Assembly: GCA_027625095.1 (NCBI GenBank)
Contig: JAQBXN010000009.1
Location: 46,747-110,746, forward strand
Source: Planctomycetota bacterium
GTDB taxonomy: Bacteria > Planctomycetota > PUPC01 > JACPCR01
DNA length: 64,000 nucleotides
Direction of reading: 5' to 3'
The position numbers and the translations under genes were made by a program. How positions within the stretch are numbered: position 1 is the stretch's first letter; every line of letters starts with the position of its first letter. Shown in pieces: positions 9,146 to 16,707 of this stretch. The notes beneath the pieces are model-generated. The model did no database searches and had not been told where the DNA came from. It was given only the letters and a program-made list of their open reading frames with translations.

Positions 9146-9943
9146 CTACACGGGCTGCAACTTGCGCCAGCGGTCGTAATAGATGTGCATTTCTGCCGGC
9201 AGAAATGCACGCACACTCTCCTTCAATCGCCATTCGAAACGGCCATCCACCTTTTCTGCAACGGGCTCATCCGCTTGGCACTTGCGCCAACTCGCGGCCA
9301 GGGTCAGGCGTTCGACATCCTTCTTCATGGTACCCCGATGGATAGTCATCCCGCTCCAGAACCCGAACTGACCCGGCTTGAGCTTGATCGTCTTCTGGCC
9401 CGAGAGGTCACTGTTGGGGGAGTTCACCAGGCATTCCCTTTCCTCCTCCGTTCGGTTTCGATGATGGCTGCCGGGTACAATCTGCAGGCAGGCGTCTTCG
9501 ATGAGTGCCAGGTACCACCTCAAGTCCCTGACGGGCTGATTGAGTATTTCCATCTCTTCCTCAAGGGACGGATCTTTGTTGCCGATATCCCGATGCCAAC
9601 CACCGGGAAAATCCTCGTGATGCGGATTGGTTCGCAAGTCTATCCAGCCGAGACGAAACTCATCTCCAAGCATCTGGCGCGCGCAATCTACAAAGGGCTT
9701 GTGGAGCATGTATTCAGCAAAGAGAGGCTCTTTGAATTCCGGAGCGATCAGGCCACGGATACACCACGGCTCACTCTTCTCCGCGGCCCAGTGAGTGTAT
9801 ACGTCAACTTCGCCGGCCCGTACCTTGTCTTTCACTCTACGGCAGGCGGCATACAATTCCTCGAACATCTCTTTCGGGATCAGATCATCAACGATGAAAT
9901 AACCTTCCTGTCGATATTGGTCCAGGTGTTCTGCTGTAATCAT
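9146..9943 (-). CDS. Phytanoyl-CoA dioxygenase (PhyH) family protein
   Basis: Protein of 265 residues, a non-haem Fe(II)/2-oxoglutarate dioxygenase of the PhyH family, which hydroxylates small molecules or lipids. The metal-binding HxD is seen in GGWHRDIG (His118, Asp120) and the distal His in TIHRG (about His203), followed by an Arg that could bind 2-oxoglutarate. N-terminal EHLDQYRQEGYFIVDDLI is the usual family opening. The substrate is unknown; this is one of four divergent PhyH paralogues in the window. A 26-base perfect palindrome lies inside the 3' end of the gene, and an inverted GTTACG repeat lies upstream of the start. Confidence 0.88.
   Translation of the reverse strand: MITAEHLDQYRQEGYFIVDDLIPKEMFEELYAACRRVKDKVRAGEVDVYTHWAAEKSEPWCIRGLIAPEFKEPLFAEYMLHKPFVDCARQMLGDEFRLGWIDLRTNPHHEDFPGGWHRDIGNKDPSLEEEMEILNQPVRDLRWYLALIEDACLQIVPGSHHRNRTEEERECLVNSPNSDLSGQKTIKLKPGQFGFWSGMTIHRGTMKKDVERLTLAASWRKCQADEPVAEKVDGRFEWRLKESVRAFLPAEMHIYYDRWRKLQPV
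9185..9210. repeat. 26-bp perfect palindrome inside a coding region
   Basis: The arms GTGCATTTCTGCC and GGCAGAAATGCAC are perfect reverse complements with no spacer, 13 bp each, inside the last 25 codons of the PhyH gene. It is the longest perfect palindrome noticed in the window. It could be a protein-binding site or a hairpin in mRNA, or chance. Confidence 0.9.
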
Positions 9944-9997
9944 TGATTTTTACCTTGGGGTTTGGAATGCCAGCAAATAGGAGAAAGTATTTTGTAG

Positions 9998-10025
9998 GTT
10001 ACGTCAAATTCATGATTGGCGTAAC
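9998..10025. promoter_or_regulatory. Inverted repeat GTTACGTC/GGCGTAAC upstream of PhyH gene
   Basis: Half-sites GTTACGTC (9998-10005) and GGCGTAAC (10018-10025) match at 7 of 8 paired positions around a 12-base centre. They lie 55-82 bases upstream of the PhyH start on the minus strand, in the 264-base gap between that gene and the SH3-domain gene. This is a plausible operator. Nothing else is recognised in the gap. Confidence 0.35.
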
Positions 10026-10207
10026 AATTCTTGCAGTTTGGCCTGTTTTTACTTGAAACAGTTGCTCGACGATCTAAGATTGCCGCCCCTTCCCTAACGC
10101 CGTCACTTTCGTGACACAGGCGCACTCAACGACAATTTGGCCAAGAAACCTCTCTCTCAGTCTTGGGCAATGTCTGCATTTTTCTCCCCATTTTTCAGGA
10201 GTGTGCC

Positions 10208-11314
10208 ATGCGGTCTCTCACCGGTTCTCCCATCAGGTGCATCAGCGCCTTCGCATTTTCGATAGTGGCAGCCCATGCCTTTGCCGCCGAAGAAAAGGTC
10301 CCCTATGTTGCCGAAGTAGCGGGTAATCGTGTCAATGTTCGTGCTGGATCAAGCTCCAACTACCGGATCCTCGATGTTGCCAACGCCGGTCAAAAGCTCG
10401 TTGTCCGTGCGATAGACAATGGCTGGGCCAAGGTCGATTTACCGAAGGGCGTCTACGTTTTCATATCAAAACAATACGTGCAGCCAGGCAAGAATGGCCA
10501 GGGAATTATCACGGCTGAACAGGTAAACGTTCGCCCCGAGCCGAATCTCCGCCAGCCTGCCATGTGCCAGATCAAGAAGAATGACACCGTTCGTATCATC
10601 GAGACGGCCGGTGAATTCTATAAAATCGAGCCGCCGGCCGAGACATTCGCCTACATTTCCGCCAAATACATCCGCTACTTTGGTGATTTGGAGAAGATGG
10701 TGGAGGATGTCGAAAAGAAAGAGGAAGCGGATACAAAAGTAGCTGCTGTCATAGACCTCGACAAGGAGGCATCTGAGAAGGGCACAACCAGGGAAGAGTT
10801 GGCCAATCTTGTTGGAAAATATCAGACACTCATGGCCGATCAGAAAGTGGGTGAAGAACTTAAGACGCACGTCGCACAGCGGTTGGCCAATCTTGCCGAA
10901 CTGAAACAGATGTTTGATCTCAAAGAGCAGAACGCACAACTTGTTCAGAAGCTTGAAGAATCCAGCCAGCAAATCCAACAGATTTCGCTGCGAGCGGAAA
11001 AGCTGAGTCGGAAGGCTCAGGAACATGAGGAAAAGATCGCTGAGCTCAATTACGTCCCACCGCCGCCTCCGACTTACACTGGGAAGGGTGAGATCAAGTC
11101 TCTCGTCAGAGTTTGGAATCGCCCCGGAACGCACAAGCTCGTCAATGACAAGGGCGAAACGCTGTTCATCCTTCAGAGTGATTCCCACGACTTGGAAGGC
11201 TTCACGGGCAAGACGGTCGGCATTAATGGAGAAATCCAGGATCTGCGTGGCTGGCGCACAAAGCTCCTTCAGGTGGACGAAATCGATGTCATCGGTGCCC
11301 TGGCTAAGAATTAG
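10208..11314 (+). CDS. Secreted protein with two bacterial SH3 domains and coiled coil
   Basis: Protein of 368 residues. ATG 10208 is chosen because AGGAG lies seven bases upstream and it places a signal peptide (MRSLTGSPIR, hydrophobic core, AHAFAAEE) at the N-terminus. Residues about 33-90 and 98-155 are two SH3_3-type domains (NRVNVRAGSSSNYRIL and EQVNVRPEPNLRQPA), folds often found on cell-wall or periplasmic proteins. A charged coiled-coil follows (about 165-280), then a proline hinge (PPPPPTY) and a C-terminal beta-rich domain of about 75 residues. Probably periplasmic or surface-attached, with a structural or binding role. A strong terminator follows. Confidence 0.8.
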   Translation: MRSLTGSPIRCISAFAFSIVAAHAFAAEEKVPYVAEVAGNRVNVRAGSSSNYRILDVANAGQKLVVRAIDNGWAKVDLPKGVYVFISKQYVQPGKNGQGIITAEQVNVRPEPNLRQPAMCQIKKNDTVRIIETAGEFYKIEPPAETFAYISAKYIRYFGDLEKMVEDVEKKEEADTKVAAVIDLDKEASEKGTTREELANLVGKYQTLMADQKVGEELKTHVAQRLANLAELKQMFDLKEQNAQLVQKLEESSQQIQQISLRAEKLSRKAQEHEEKIAELNYVPPPPPTYTGKGEIKSLVRVWNRPGTHKLVNDKGETLFILQSDSHDLEGFTGKTVGINGEIQDLRGWRTKLLQVDEIDVIGALAKN

Positions 11315-11337
11315 CCCTGCGAGTACGAAAAAATTAG

Positions 11338-11373
11338 AAGCCTCGTCCCTGATTCAGGGGCGGGGCTTTTTCT
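11338..11373 (+). terminator. Rho-independent terminator
   Basis: Stem AAGCCTCGTCCCTG pairs (two G-U pairs) with AGGGGCGGGGCTT around an ATTC loop and runs into TTTTTC. It lies 23 bases after the stop codon of the SH3-domain gene. Confidence 0.85.
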
Positions 11374-11611
11374 TTGGCCCAACTGGAGCATGGACCTGGT
11401 GATTCTGGTCTATGGAATCATTTCTCCGTTTTCTTGAGACTGGAAGCGATTCACAAACATCACGTTCAAGAGATTGATCCAACCCACGTCGGGATACCAA
11501 TATCTGGTGGTTTGCTTGGGACCGATTACAAAACCGACATGATCAGAAAGAAGGCACCCATATTGCTGACTGGGGCTGTCATCCACAAGCCCTAACTCAG
11601 GAGGTTGCCCC

Positions 11612-12301
11612 ATGCGACTCAAGTCCAGGCAGGCGATGACTGTTTTCGGCGGTGCATGCCTCATTGCGGTGAGTCTCGGATGGACGACTTACATCCACGA
11701 TGTGGAGATCAGTAAACGCTCCCAATTACTGGAGCAAGCGCGCAAGCTCCGAAAACTTGCACATAACATAGTCAGCTACCTTACCGAAAACGGCGAATAC
11801 CCGGCAAAGGTGTCCCTGGACGAAGCGCCTTCTGAGAGCGGTGAGATTCCGAGCAGGAGCGCAGGCGTTGAGTATGAAATTGTCACTGGCCGCAATGGAC
11901 ATCAGTTTTTCATTCTCCGCTCCAAGCCTGACCAACCTCAGCGTGCCCCCTCCCTGGGCCTTCCATCCGCGGAAGCAGGAAATTCACGGTCTATGAATGA
12001 TCTCGCCAGCGTGGTCTCCGTGGAAGCACATGGACTCTTGCAGCTCAAGACAGGCCCTGCAGCAGACAAACTTCTGCTCGCGCCGAACTGTTTTTTTGAC
12101 CAAAGTAATCCATTCGAGTTCCAGGATGAGCCAGCGGATACCGTCATTGGTGATGCAGGTCACATCGTCTGCATTTCGTCCAGTCGCTATCGTGGCAAGG
12201 TCTGCGAGGAATTCGCTGTTCTTCAAGGGCGTGTTCGTATAGTGGCCGGCAGTGAATCCAGAGATATCGGCCCGGGTGACATCCTGATCCTGATCCCTTG
12301 A
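11612..12301 (+). CDS. Membrane-anchored pseudopilin-like hypothetical protein
   Basis: Protein of 229 residues with AGGAGG eight bases before ATG 11612. A single N-terminal membrane segment (MTVFGGACLIAVSLGW) is followed by a helix ending in IVSYLTENGEYPAKV, the pattern seen in type IV pilin and GspG-like proteins (hydrophobic helix then Asn-Gly-x-Tyr-Pro). There is no clear prepilin cleavage site. The C-terminal 90 residues are beta-rich and end in SRDIGPGDILILIP, like a cupin or small beta-barrel edge. No secretion or pilus genes are nearby. The 240 bases upstream hold no supported gene. Function unknown. Confidence 0.7.
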   Translation: MRLKSRQAMTVFGGACLIAVSLGWTTYIHDVEISKRSQLLEQARKLRKLAHNIVSYLTENGEYPAKVSLDEAPSESGEIPSRSAGVEYEIVTGRNGHQFFILRSKPDQPQRAPSLGLPSAEAGNSRSMNDLASVVSVEAHGLLQLKTGPAADKLLLAPNCFFDQSNPFEFQDEPADTVIGDAGHIVCISSSRYRGKVCEEFAVLQGRVRIVAGSESRDIGPGDILILIP

Positions 12302-12411
12302 AAGGCCGAGGCGGAAGGCTAAAGAGCTTTTGAATAGAGCTTTGACGCTTTCAACCTGCTTACCTAGAATCCAGAAGTTCCGGCTCTTCCACTGTTCTCG
12401 GCACAGGTTGC

Positions 12412-13143
12412 ATGAGTCAAAGCGGTATTCAGTCCCTGAAACATGGGAAAACCCACATAGTCAAGTTCACCCCGCCCAATGGGGTGATACTCCCTTCGGA
12501 CTTCCCCGAGATTTCAAAGCACCTTGAAGATCTCGTCATCGGAAACGAATCACCGGAATTCCTCCTCAATTTTGAGGAAGTGCAGGGCTTTGATGGGGAA
12601 CTGGTCGATATCCTCACCAGACTTCGGAGGGACATCAGAGAACGTGGCGGGAAACTGGCACTGGTCGGTCTGGCGAACTCACTCCATTCCGTCTTTGAGA
12701 TTGCTGGCGTCGCCTCACTTTTTCTGTTCTGCCAGAATGAGTCGGAGGCGGTGCAGGCCATCGCGGAAACCGGCAGCACCCAGACCCTCTTGAAGGGTAA
12801 AGTTGACTGGTCGTCTGAGTTCCGTGGGGATGCCGTTATTGTCGACATCAAGACACCACGTCTTAACGAGTACGACCTGGTAAATGACCTTGCAGATGGT
12901 CTGAAGGACTTTGTAGATGAGATCAACGCACGAAACGTGCTGCTCAATTTCCAACGTGTGGACTTCATGACCAGCAGCATGCTGGGTCGCCTGCTCCAAC
13001 TCCGAAATCACCTGGAAAAAAGGGGCGGTAAACTGATGCTCGTCGGACTCTCAGCTTCAATCCGTCAGGTTTTCGAAACAACCAGGTTGAGCGGTTTCTT
13101 CTCATTCCATAACACCGTCGAAGCGGCACTTGAAGATGTGTGA
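12412..13143 (+). CDS. Tandem STAS-domain protein
   Basis: Protein of 243 residues consisting of two STAS (anti-sigma factor antagonist) domains, about residues 10-115 and 130-240. Repeated landmarks are RERGGKLALVGLANSLHSVFEIAGV in the first and KRGGKLMLVGLSASIRQVFETTRL in the second (quoted here as partial motifs RGGKLALVGL and RGGKLMLVGL). The second has DFMTSSMLGRL, retaining Ser/Thr at the usual phosphorylation position; the first has FDGELVDIL and lacks it, so it is probably a regulatory or structural copy. STAS proteins sequester anti-sigma kinases. No kinase, phosphatase or sigma gene is adjacent. The stop overlaps the beginning of the next gene. Confidence 0.82.
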   Translation: MSQSGIQSLKHGKTHIVKFTPPNGVILPSDFPEISKHLEDLVIGNESPEFLLNFEEVQGFDGELVDILTRLRRDIRERGGKLALVGLANSLHSVFEIAGVASLFLFCQNESEAVQAIAETGSTQTLLKGKVDWSSEFRGDAVIVDIKTPRLNEYDLVNDLADGLKDFVDEINARNVLLNFQRVDFMTSSMLGRLLQLRNHLEKRGGKLMLVGLSASIRQVFETTRLSGFFSFHNTVEAALEDV

Positions 13144-13151
13144 GGGCGAGT

Positions 13152-13715
13152 ATGTGTCAGGAGTGGGCCGAGGGAACGCAGGATCGCCCAACTGAGGAAC
13201 CAGAGTCTCTGAATTCAGGAGTGAACGAGCTTGCTGATTCTGGAGTTGAACCGGCGGAAAATGCACAGAGTTCGGCCGGCGAAGACGAGGACAAAATGTG
13301 TCCCAGTTGCGGCAGAGCTGTTGCCATGAAAAGCCGCACCAGGTGTGCCTATTGCGACGCCGAACTACCCTGGGCAAACTCCGAAGCATCTGAAGAACAG
13401 AAATCTCCTCGATTGAATATTGCCGAACTGCTCGGCGGTTCAGATATGACGCGACAGATGGCCATGGGTATTTCCTATCCGATGGCCTGTGGAGCTTGTG
13501 GAGGGTCTCTCTCTGAGGAAAAGAAGCCTGCGAAATGCCCTGGCTGCCATGCGATGGTGAGAGACCCTTATACCGGCAGGCTCATTTACGGGAAAGAAAC
13601 CGGTATGGCGAGCACGTCTATGGTCAGACCTGTTTTCCTCACCGTGTTGCTCTTTGCATGTGCGTGTGCGGCACTGTACCTCTTCAAATTGCTGAGCAAA
13701 TTGACACCGCCTTAG
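13152..13715 (+). CDS. Zinc-ribbon protein with C-terminal membrane anchor
   Basis: Protein of about 187 residues. ATG 13152 has GAGGG five bases upstream; a GTG at 13140 overlapping the STAS stop is an alternative. Two zinc-ribbon-like cysteine sets are visible: CPSCGR...CAYCD and CGACGG...CPGCH. They are separated by a linker, and an acidic Ser/Glu-rich N-terminus precedes them. A single C-terminal hydrophobic helix (VFLTVLLFACACAALYLF) would anchor it with the ribbons in the cytoplasm. Tight linkage to the STAS gene suggests a shared signalling or membrane-quality role, but no family name can be given. Confidence 0.7.
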   Translation: MCQEWAEGTQDRPTEEPESLNSGVNELADSGVEPAENAQSSAGEDEDKMCPSCGRAVAMKSRTRCAYCDAELPWANSEASEEQKSPRLNIAELLGGSDMTRQMAMGISYPMACGACGGSLSEEKKPAKCPGCHAMVRDPYTGRLIYGKETGMASTSMVRPVFLTVLLFACACAALYLFKLLSKLTPP

Positions 13716-13836
13716 GCTTATAATTTTCAGTTAAGCCAAAGACCCCTGCCTGCTCGCCAGAAAGGTGAAGAAGAATTGCTCGCTGGCTGGCAGAAACTGA
13801 GGACTTGGCGTAACCATCTGGTTTACCCACCACCAA

Positions 13837-14106
13837 GGGGTCTGTTGATCTAATCAGCCGGCTTCAGCCGGCTCCAGGTTTGCCACCAGTTTCAACTGGT
13901 GGGCAGCTTAGGGAAACAAATTCTGCAGTCGGCATTGGCCGGCTTTCCGAGGTCTTTAGACACCGGCAGCAAAGGCTGAAGCAAAGGCTTGTAAGCAGGC
14001 TGAAGCCTGCTGAGGCTAGATTTGCTTCTCGACCCACCACCTCAAGGTGGTGGCAGACCGGGAGCCGGCTGAAGCCGGCTAAGCAGATTGAATCGACAGA
14101 CCACCA
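13837..14106. repeat. REPIN-like composite of six hairpins with inverted ends
   Basis: Six stem-loops in 225 bases: AGCCGGCTTCAGCCGGCT (13856-13873), CCACCAGTTTCAACTGGTGG (13883-13902), GTCGGCATTGGCCGGC (13928-13943), AGCAGGCTGAAGCCTGCT (13994-14011), CCACCACCTCAAGGTGGTGG (14034-14053) and AGCCGGCTGAAGCCGGCT (14063-14080). The first and last are exact reverse complements, and similarity extends outward (GGGTCTGTTGAT at 13838 against ATCGACAGACC at 14093-14103), so the whole unit has imperfect terminal inverted repeats. Known REP/REPIN elements have this layout and are moved by RAYT transposases; none is seen here. The stretch from the end of the zinc-ribbon gene (13716) to 13836 holds nothing recognised. 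Confidence 0.75.
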
Positions 14107-14109
14107 AGG

Positions 14110-14268
14110 TTACGGGGGTTTTAACTGAACAGTATTGCTTGAAGCCCACGAGTTGAAATCCATCTGGAAGAGATAGGAAATGCCCATGCATACAACAGCA
14201 TGGATGAGGTCACCAACCAGCAGGCACAAACCCGCAGCGATGAGTATGAACGGCCAGAATTGTCTCAT
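14110..14268 (-). CDS. Candidate 52-residue membrane protein
   Basis: A short open frame from ATG (complement of 14266-14268) to TAA encodes 52 residues starting MRQFWPFILIAAGLCLLVGD, with a strong hydrophobic helix and a second moderately hydrophobic stretch (HAVVCMGISYLF). It lies downstream of the aspartoacylase-family gene on the same strand, and its 3' end abuts the REPIN-like repeat. The Shine-Dalgarno region is weak (GGGAC), so translation is uncertain. It looks more protein-like than the overlapping frames, but no family is recognised. Confidence 0.4.
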   Translation of the reverse strand: MRQFWPFILIAAGLCLLVGDLIHAVVCMGISYLFQMDFNSWASSNTVQLKPP

Positions 14269-14300
14269 GTCCCGTGATGCCGCCTGACGTAACCACTGAG

Positions 14301-14315
14301 CCGCCCCCGGGGCGG
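14301..14315. other. GC-rich palindrome after the aspartoacylase gene
   Basis: CCGCCCCCGGGGCGG forms a 7-bp stem around one base, 42 bases beyond the stop of the minus-strand hydrolase gene. It has no T-run, so it is at best a weak terminator or attenuator. Confidence 0.35.
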
Positions 14316-14356
14316 AATGATGATGAAATCGACTTTTTGCTAAGGAATCCGCCTTC

Positions 14357-15331
14357 CTATTCCACCAGCGCTATCAGTTCGCCAGAGAAGACTCGGGCGA
14401 AGCGGCGGAGGCCCAAGACGACGCCAGGCTGGTCGGCGTGGATCTCTTCGAGAACATTTCCGGACAGATCGTAGATGCGGGCAATCAGGTCGCCCCGATT
14501 TACTCGGGCTTTGAGGCGGACCATGGTCTCCAGCAGGCCGGAGGCTGTGCAGTTGATGGCGGAATCGAAATCGCGATTGGGGTCCGATGATTCAAGGACG
14601 ATCTCAGGTTCCGAGCCCTCGGGAGCGCCTGGCAGGATGCCGAGATACTTCATGACATTGAGAGTGCCGCGGATGTAAGCCTCCAGATCCGCAGGCAGCA
14701 CGCCACCGGCGCCCGTTGTCTCCGTGTAGATGGACGGGACCTGTTTGTGGCGGACAGCCTCTGAAATAGTGCGGCCTTTGTTGAGCGGAGATCCCCATAG
14801 AACTTCGGCCCCAAAGGCCCGGGCCGCTTCCTTCGAGACGCGGCCGATTTCCCCTTCAAGAAGGTAATACCCACAAGTCAGCGGGATATCGAATTGGACA
14901 CCGCCGCTGTGGTGATCGAGGAGCAGATCCGCATGAGGGAACAGGTACTCCAGCAGCGCGTGCGCGATTCGTTCGGAGATGGTTCCGTCCGGGCGGCCGG
15001 GGAAAATTCGGGCAAGATTCTGCCCGTCAATCGGGCTCGGTCTTGTGCCCGCATCGAAGGCCGGAGGATTGACGACGGGGATACCGATGAAGGTGCCCTG
15101 CATCTGGTCCGGGTCGAGCTGCTCAAAGACTTTCAGGATCGTGAGCGGGCCTTCATACTCGTCCCCGTGTACCCCGGCGATAACCACAATCGTTTTGCCC
15201 GCCCTGGCGCCGCGGGCGACGAGGGCTGTGTAATCAAGATGCAGTCCCGAAGGCAGGCGGAGGACATGGAAATTCAGCTTCGCTTTCTCGCCGGGCGATA
15301 AGGCTGCGGGGTCGAAATCCTGGATGTTCAT
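14357..15331 (-). CDS. Succinylglutamate desuccinylase/aspartoacylase family hydrolase
   Basis: Protein of 324 residues of the AstE/AspA family, zinc carboxypeptidase-fold amidohydrolases that cleave N-acyl amino acids. The zinc ligands appear in AGVHGDEYEGP (His55, Glu58) and LLLDHHSGG, with the conserved VNPPAF and DGQNLARIFPG segments between them. N-terminal leader MNIQDFDPAALSPGEK is not a signal peptide, so it is cytoplasmic. It stands alone, flanked by hairpin repeat clusters on both sides. Substrate could be an N-acyl amino acid or an ectoine-type compound; sequence alone does not decide. Confidence 0.88.
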   Translation of the reverse strand: MNIQDFDPAALSPGEKAKLNFHVLRLPSGLHLDYTALVARGARAGKTIVVIAGVHGDEYEGPLTILKVFEQLDPDQMQGTFIGIPVVNPPAFDAGTRPSPIDGQNLARIFPGRPDGTISERIAHALLEYLFPHADLLLDHHSGGVQFDIPLTCGYYLLEGEIGRVSKEAARAFGAEVLWGSPLNKGRTISEAVRHKQVPSIYTETTGAGGVLPADLEAYIRGTLNVMKYLGILPGAPEGSEPEIVLESSDPNRDFDSAINCTASGLLETMVRLKARVNRGDLIARIYDLSGNVLEEIHADQPGVVLGLRRFARVFSGELIALVE

Positions 15332-15368
15332 GGGCTTGGGTTTCCTTTTAAAGTCTCACTTTCTAACT

Positions 15369-15470
15369 TCTCCGCGTGACGCGGAGAGCTTTCCTGGAAG
15401 CGGAAGCGTCTCGCTTCCGAGCGGAGGCGAGACGCCTCCGTTCCCAGGTTTCGTTGTGGCCGCGCGGCCG
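15369..15470. repeat. Cluster of short hairpins (REP-like)
   Basis: Three hairpins with 8-bp stems and 3-base loops: TCTCCGCGTGACGCGGAGA (15369-15387), CGGAAGCGTCTCGCTTCCG (15401-15419), CGGAGGCGAGACGCCTCCG (15422-15440), then the palindrome GGCCGCGCGGCC (15458-15469). The second and the reverse complement of the third differ only by one compensating base-pair change, which implies that the stem itself is conserved. They fill the gap between the aspartoacylase-family start and the end of the FAD/sialidase gene. Confidence 0.75.
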
Positions 15471-15492
15471 CATTTAGAGAACTGCGGTCCAA

Positions 15493-16707
15493 TCACTTTG
15501 TTTTTGCGATCAGGTCGTCGACTGCTGCCAGCGAAACCTTGAGTACCTCCATGGTCTGTTTGGCGCCGGAAAAGGCAATCAGCAGATGGCCGTCGTGCTC
15601 GATCATGTGTGGATAATCGATGTGCCGACCGCCGACCAGGCAGAACAGACGGGTGTATACCAGGCCATCCGGGCTGATCGCCAGAGTTAGCGGGTCGCGG
15701 CGAAGCGGGTTGGCGTTCGACACCATGGCGTAGTACCCGTGTGAAGTGCGCAGAGTAAAAAATTTACTCGTGGCATCGGGAAAGTTGGTCTTGGCGATGC
15801 TGCTCCAACTCTGGCCGTTGTCAGTCGAGAAGACACGCAGGAGTCGCTTTGAGCCACTGTTGTCCCGGAGCAGGCCGACCAGGTTCTTTCCGTCGGGCAG
15901 GATGTACCAGTACGGTTCTTCCGGCTGCTGCTCCCCTTCATAGCTGGCGAGTGGGCGGATTTCCCAGCGATCAAATGCCTCGACGCCGCCGACCATTACC
16001 GTGACTTGCCGGAGATGGTCTCGGCGGCTCATCATCCACTTGCCGCTGGGTAGTTTTTTCGGAGGGAAATTGTTCATGGCATCGTCGCGCACCGTGCCAT
16101 GTGCTACCCATTTATTTTGATCACCATCCCAGCGGAACGCCTCGAGGCTCAGTCCTTTTCCAGGATAGCCGGGCGCATGGAAATGGCTGGCCAGCGCCAG
16201 CAACTCACCGTTACGGCACCAGAATCCTCGAGAAATCCAGCCGAAGCCTTTGATGCGGGGCTGGCCGGATAAGTCCCCGATTTTGCTCCATTGCAGACCA
16301 TTCTTGCTTGTGGCGTATGACACCCGGGTGTCGGCCTGATCGTGCCCGGGAACGATATTGCGATGCTGGTCGGCAGGTGCATTCCGGACCCCTGGGCCGT
16401 CGCTCCACATCGCCCAGTAGAGGTCGTCATGGCGAACCAGATAGGCATGTTGATTTACCCACTTGCCACCCCGGTCTCGTACATCACTGATCACAGCGTG
16501 GCTGGACGGCACCCGCGGTAGCCGGGCAAAATCGATCTTTCCGGGATCGCTTCCGGTGTCGGGCAAATCAAGCATGAGCGCACTTTCTGGATTCTTCACC
16601 GGATCCGGCGCTTCGGGGTTTCTATCTACCGTAAGAGCGGAACAAGTCAGCCCAATAGTTAGCATGCTGTTGACGGTGTCACTGGTCGTCGTTGTTTTGG
16701 GTTTCAT
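15493..16707 (-). CDS. Internal start: sialidase/BNR-like secreted protein (alternative product)
   Basis: The 404-residue sialidase-like part of the fused frame could be translated separately from ATG 16707, which has AGGAAA seven bases upstream and encodes a leader with a basic then hydrophobic stretch. The Asp-box-like repeats (SKNGLQWSKIG, STDNGQSWSSI, SPDGLVYTRL) indicate a six-bladed propeller of the exo-sialidase fold, typical of secreted glycan-binding or hydrolysing proteins. Catalytic residues of true sialidases are not evident, so activity is uncertain. Confidence 0.5.
   Translation of the reverse strand: MKPKTTTTSDTVNSMLTIGLTCSALTVDRNPEAPDPVKNPESALMLDLPDTGSDPGKIDFARLPRVPSSHAVISDVRDRGGKWVNQHAYLVRHDDLYWAMWSDGPGVRNAPADQHRNIVPGHDQADTRVSYATSKNGLQWSKIGDLSGQPRIKGFGWISRGFWCRNGELLALASHFHAPGYPGKGLSLEAFRWDGDQNKWVAHGTVRDDAMNNFPPKKLPSGKWMMSRRDHLRQVTVMVGGVEAFDRWEIRPLASYEGEQQPEEPYWYILPDGKNLVGLLRDNSGSKRLLRVFSTDNGQSWSSIAKTNFPDATSKFFTLRTSHGYYAMVSNANPLRRDPLTLAISPDGLVYTRLFCLVGGRHIDYPHMIEHDGHLLIAFSGAKQTMEVLKVSLAAVDDLIAKTK

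Noticed and set aside
11410..11664. Minus-strand frame of 84 codons between the SH3 gene and the pseudopilin-like gene
   Set aside because: It overlaps the start and ribosome site of the well-supported plus-strand gene, has no family match by eye and no upstream ribosome site. Possibly a gene remnant, not enough to annotate.
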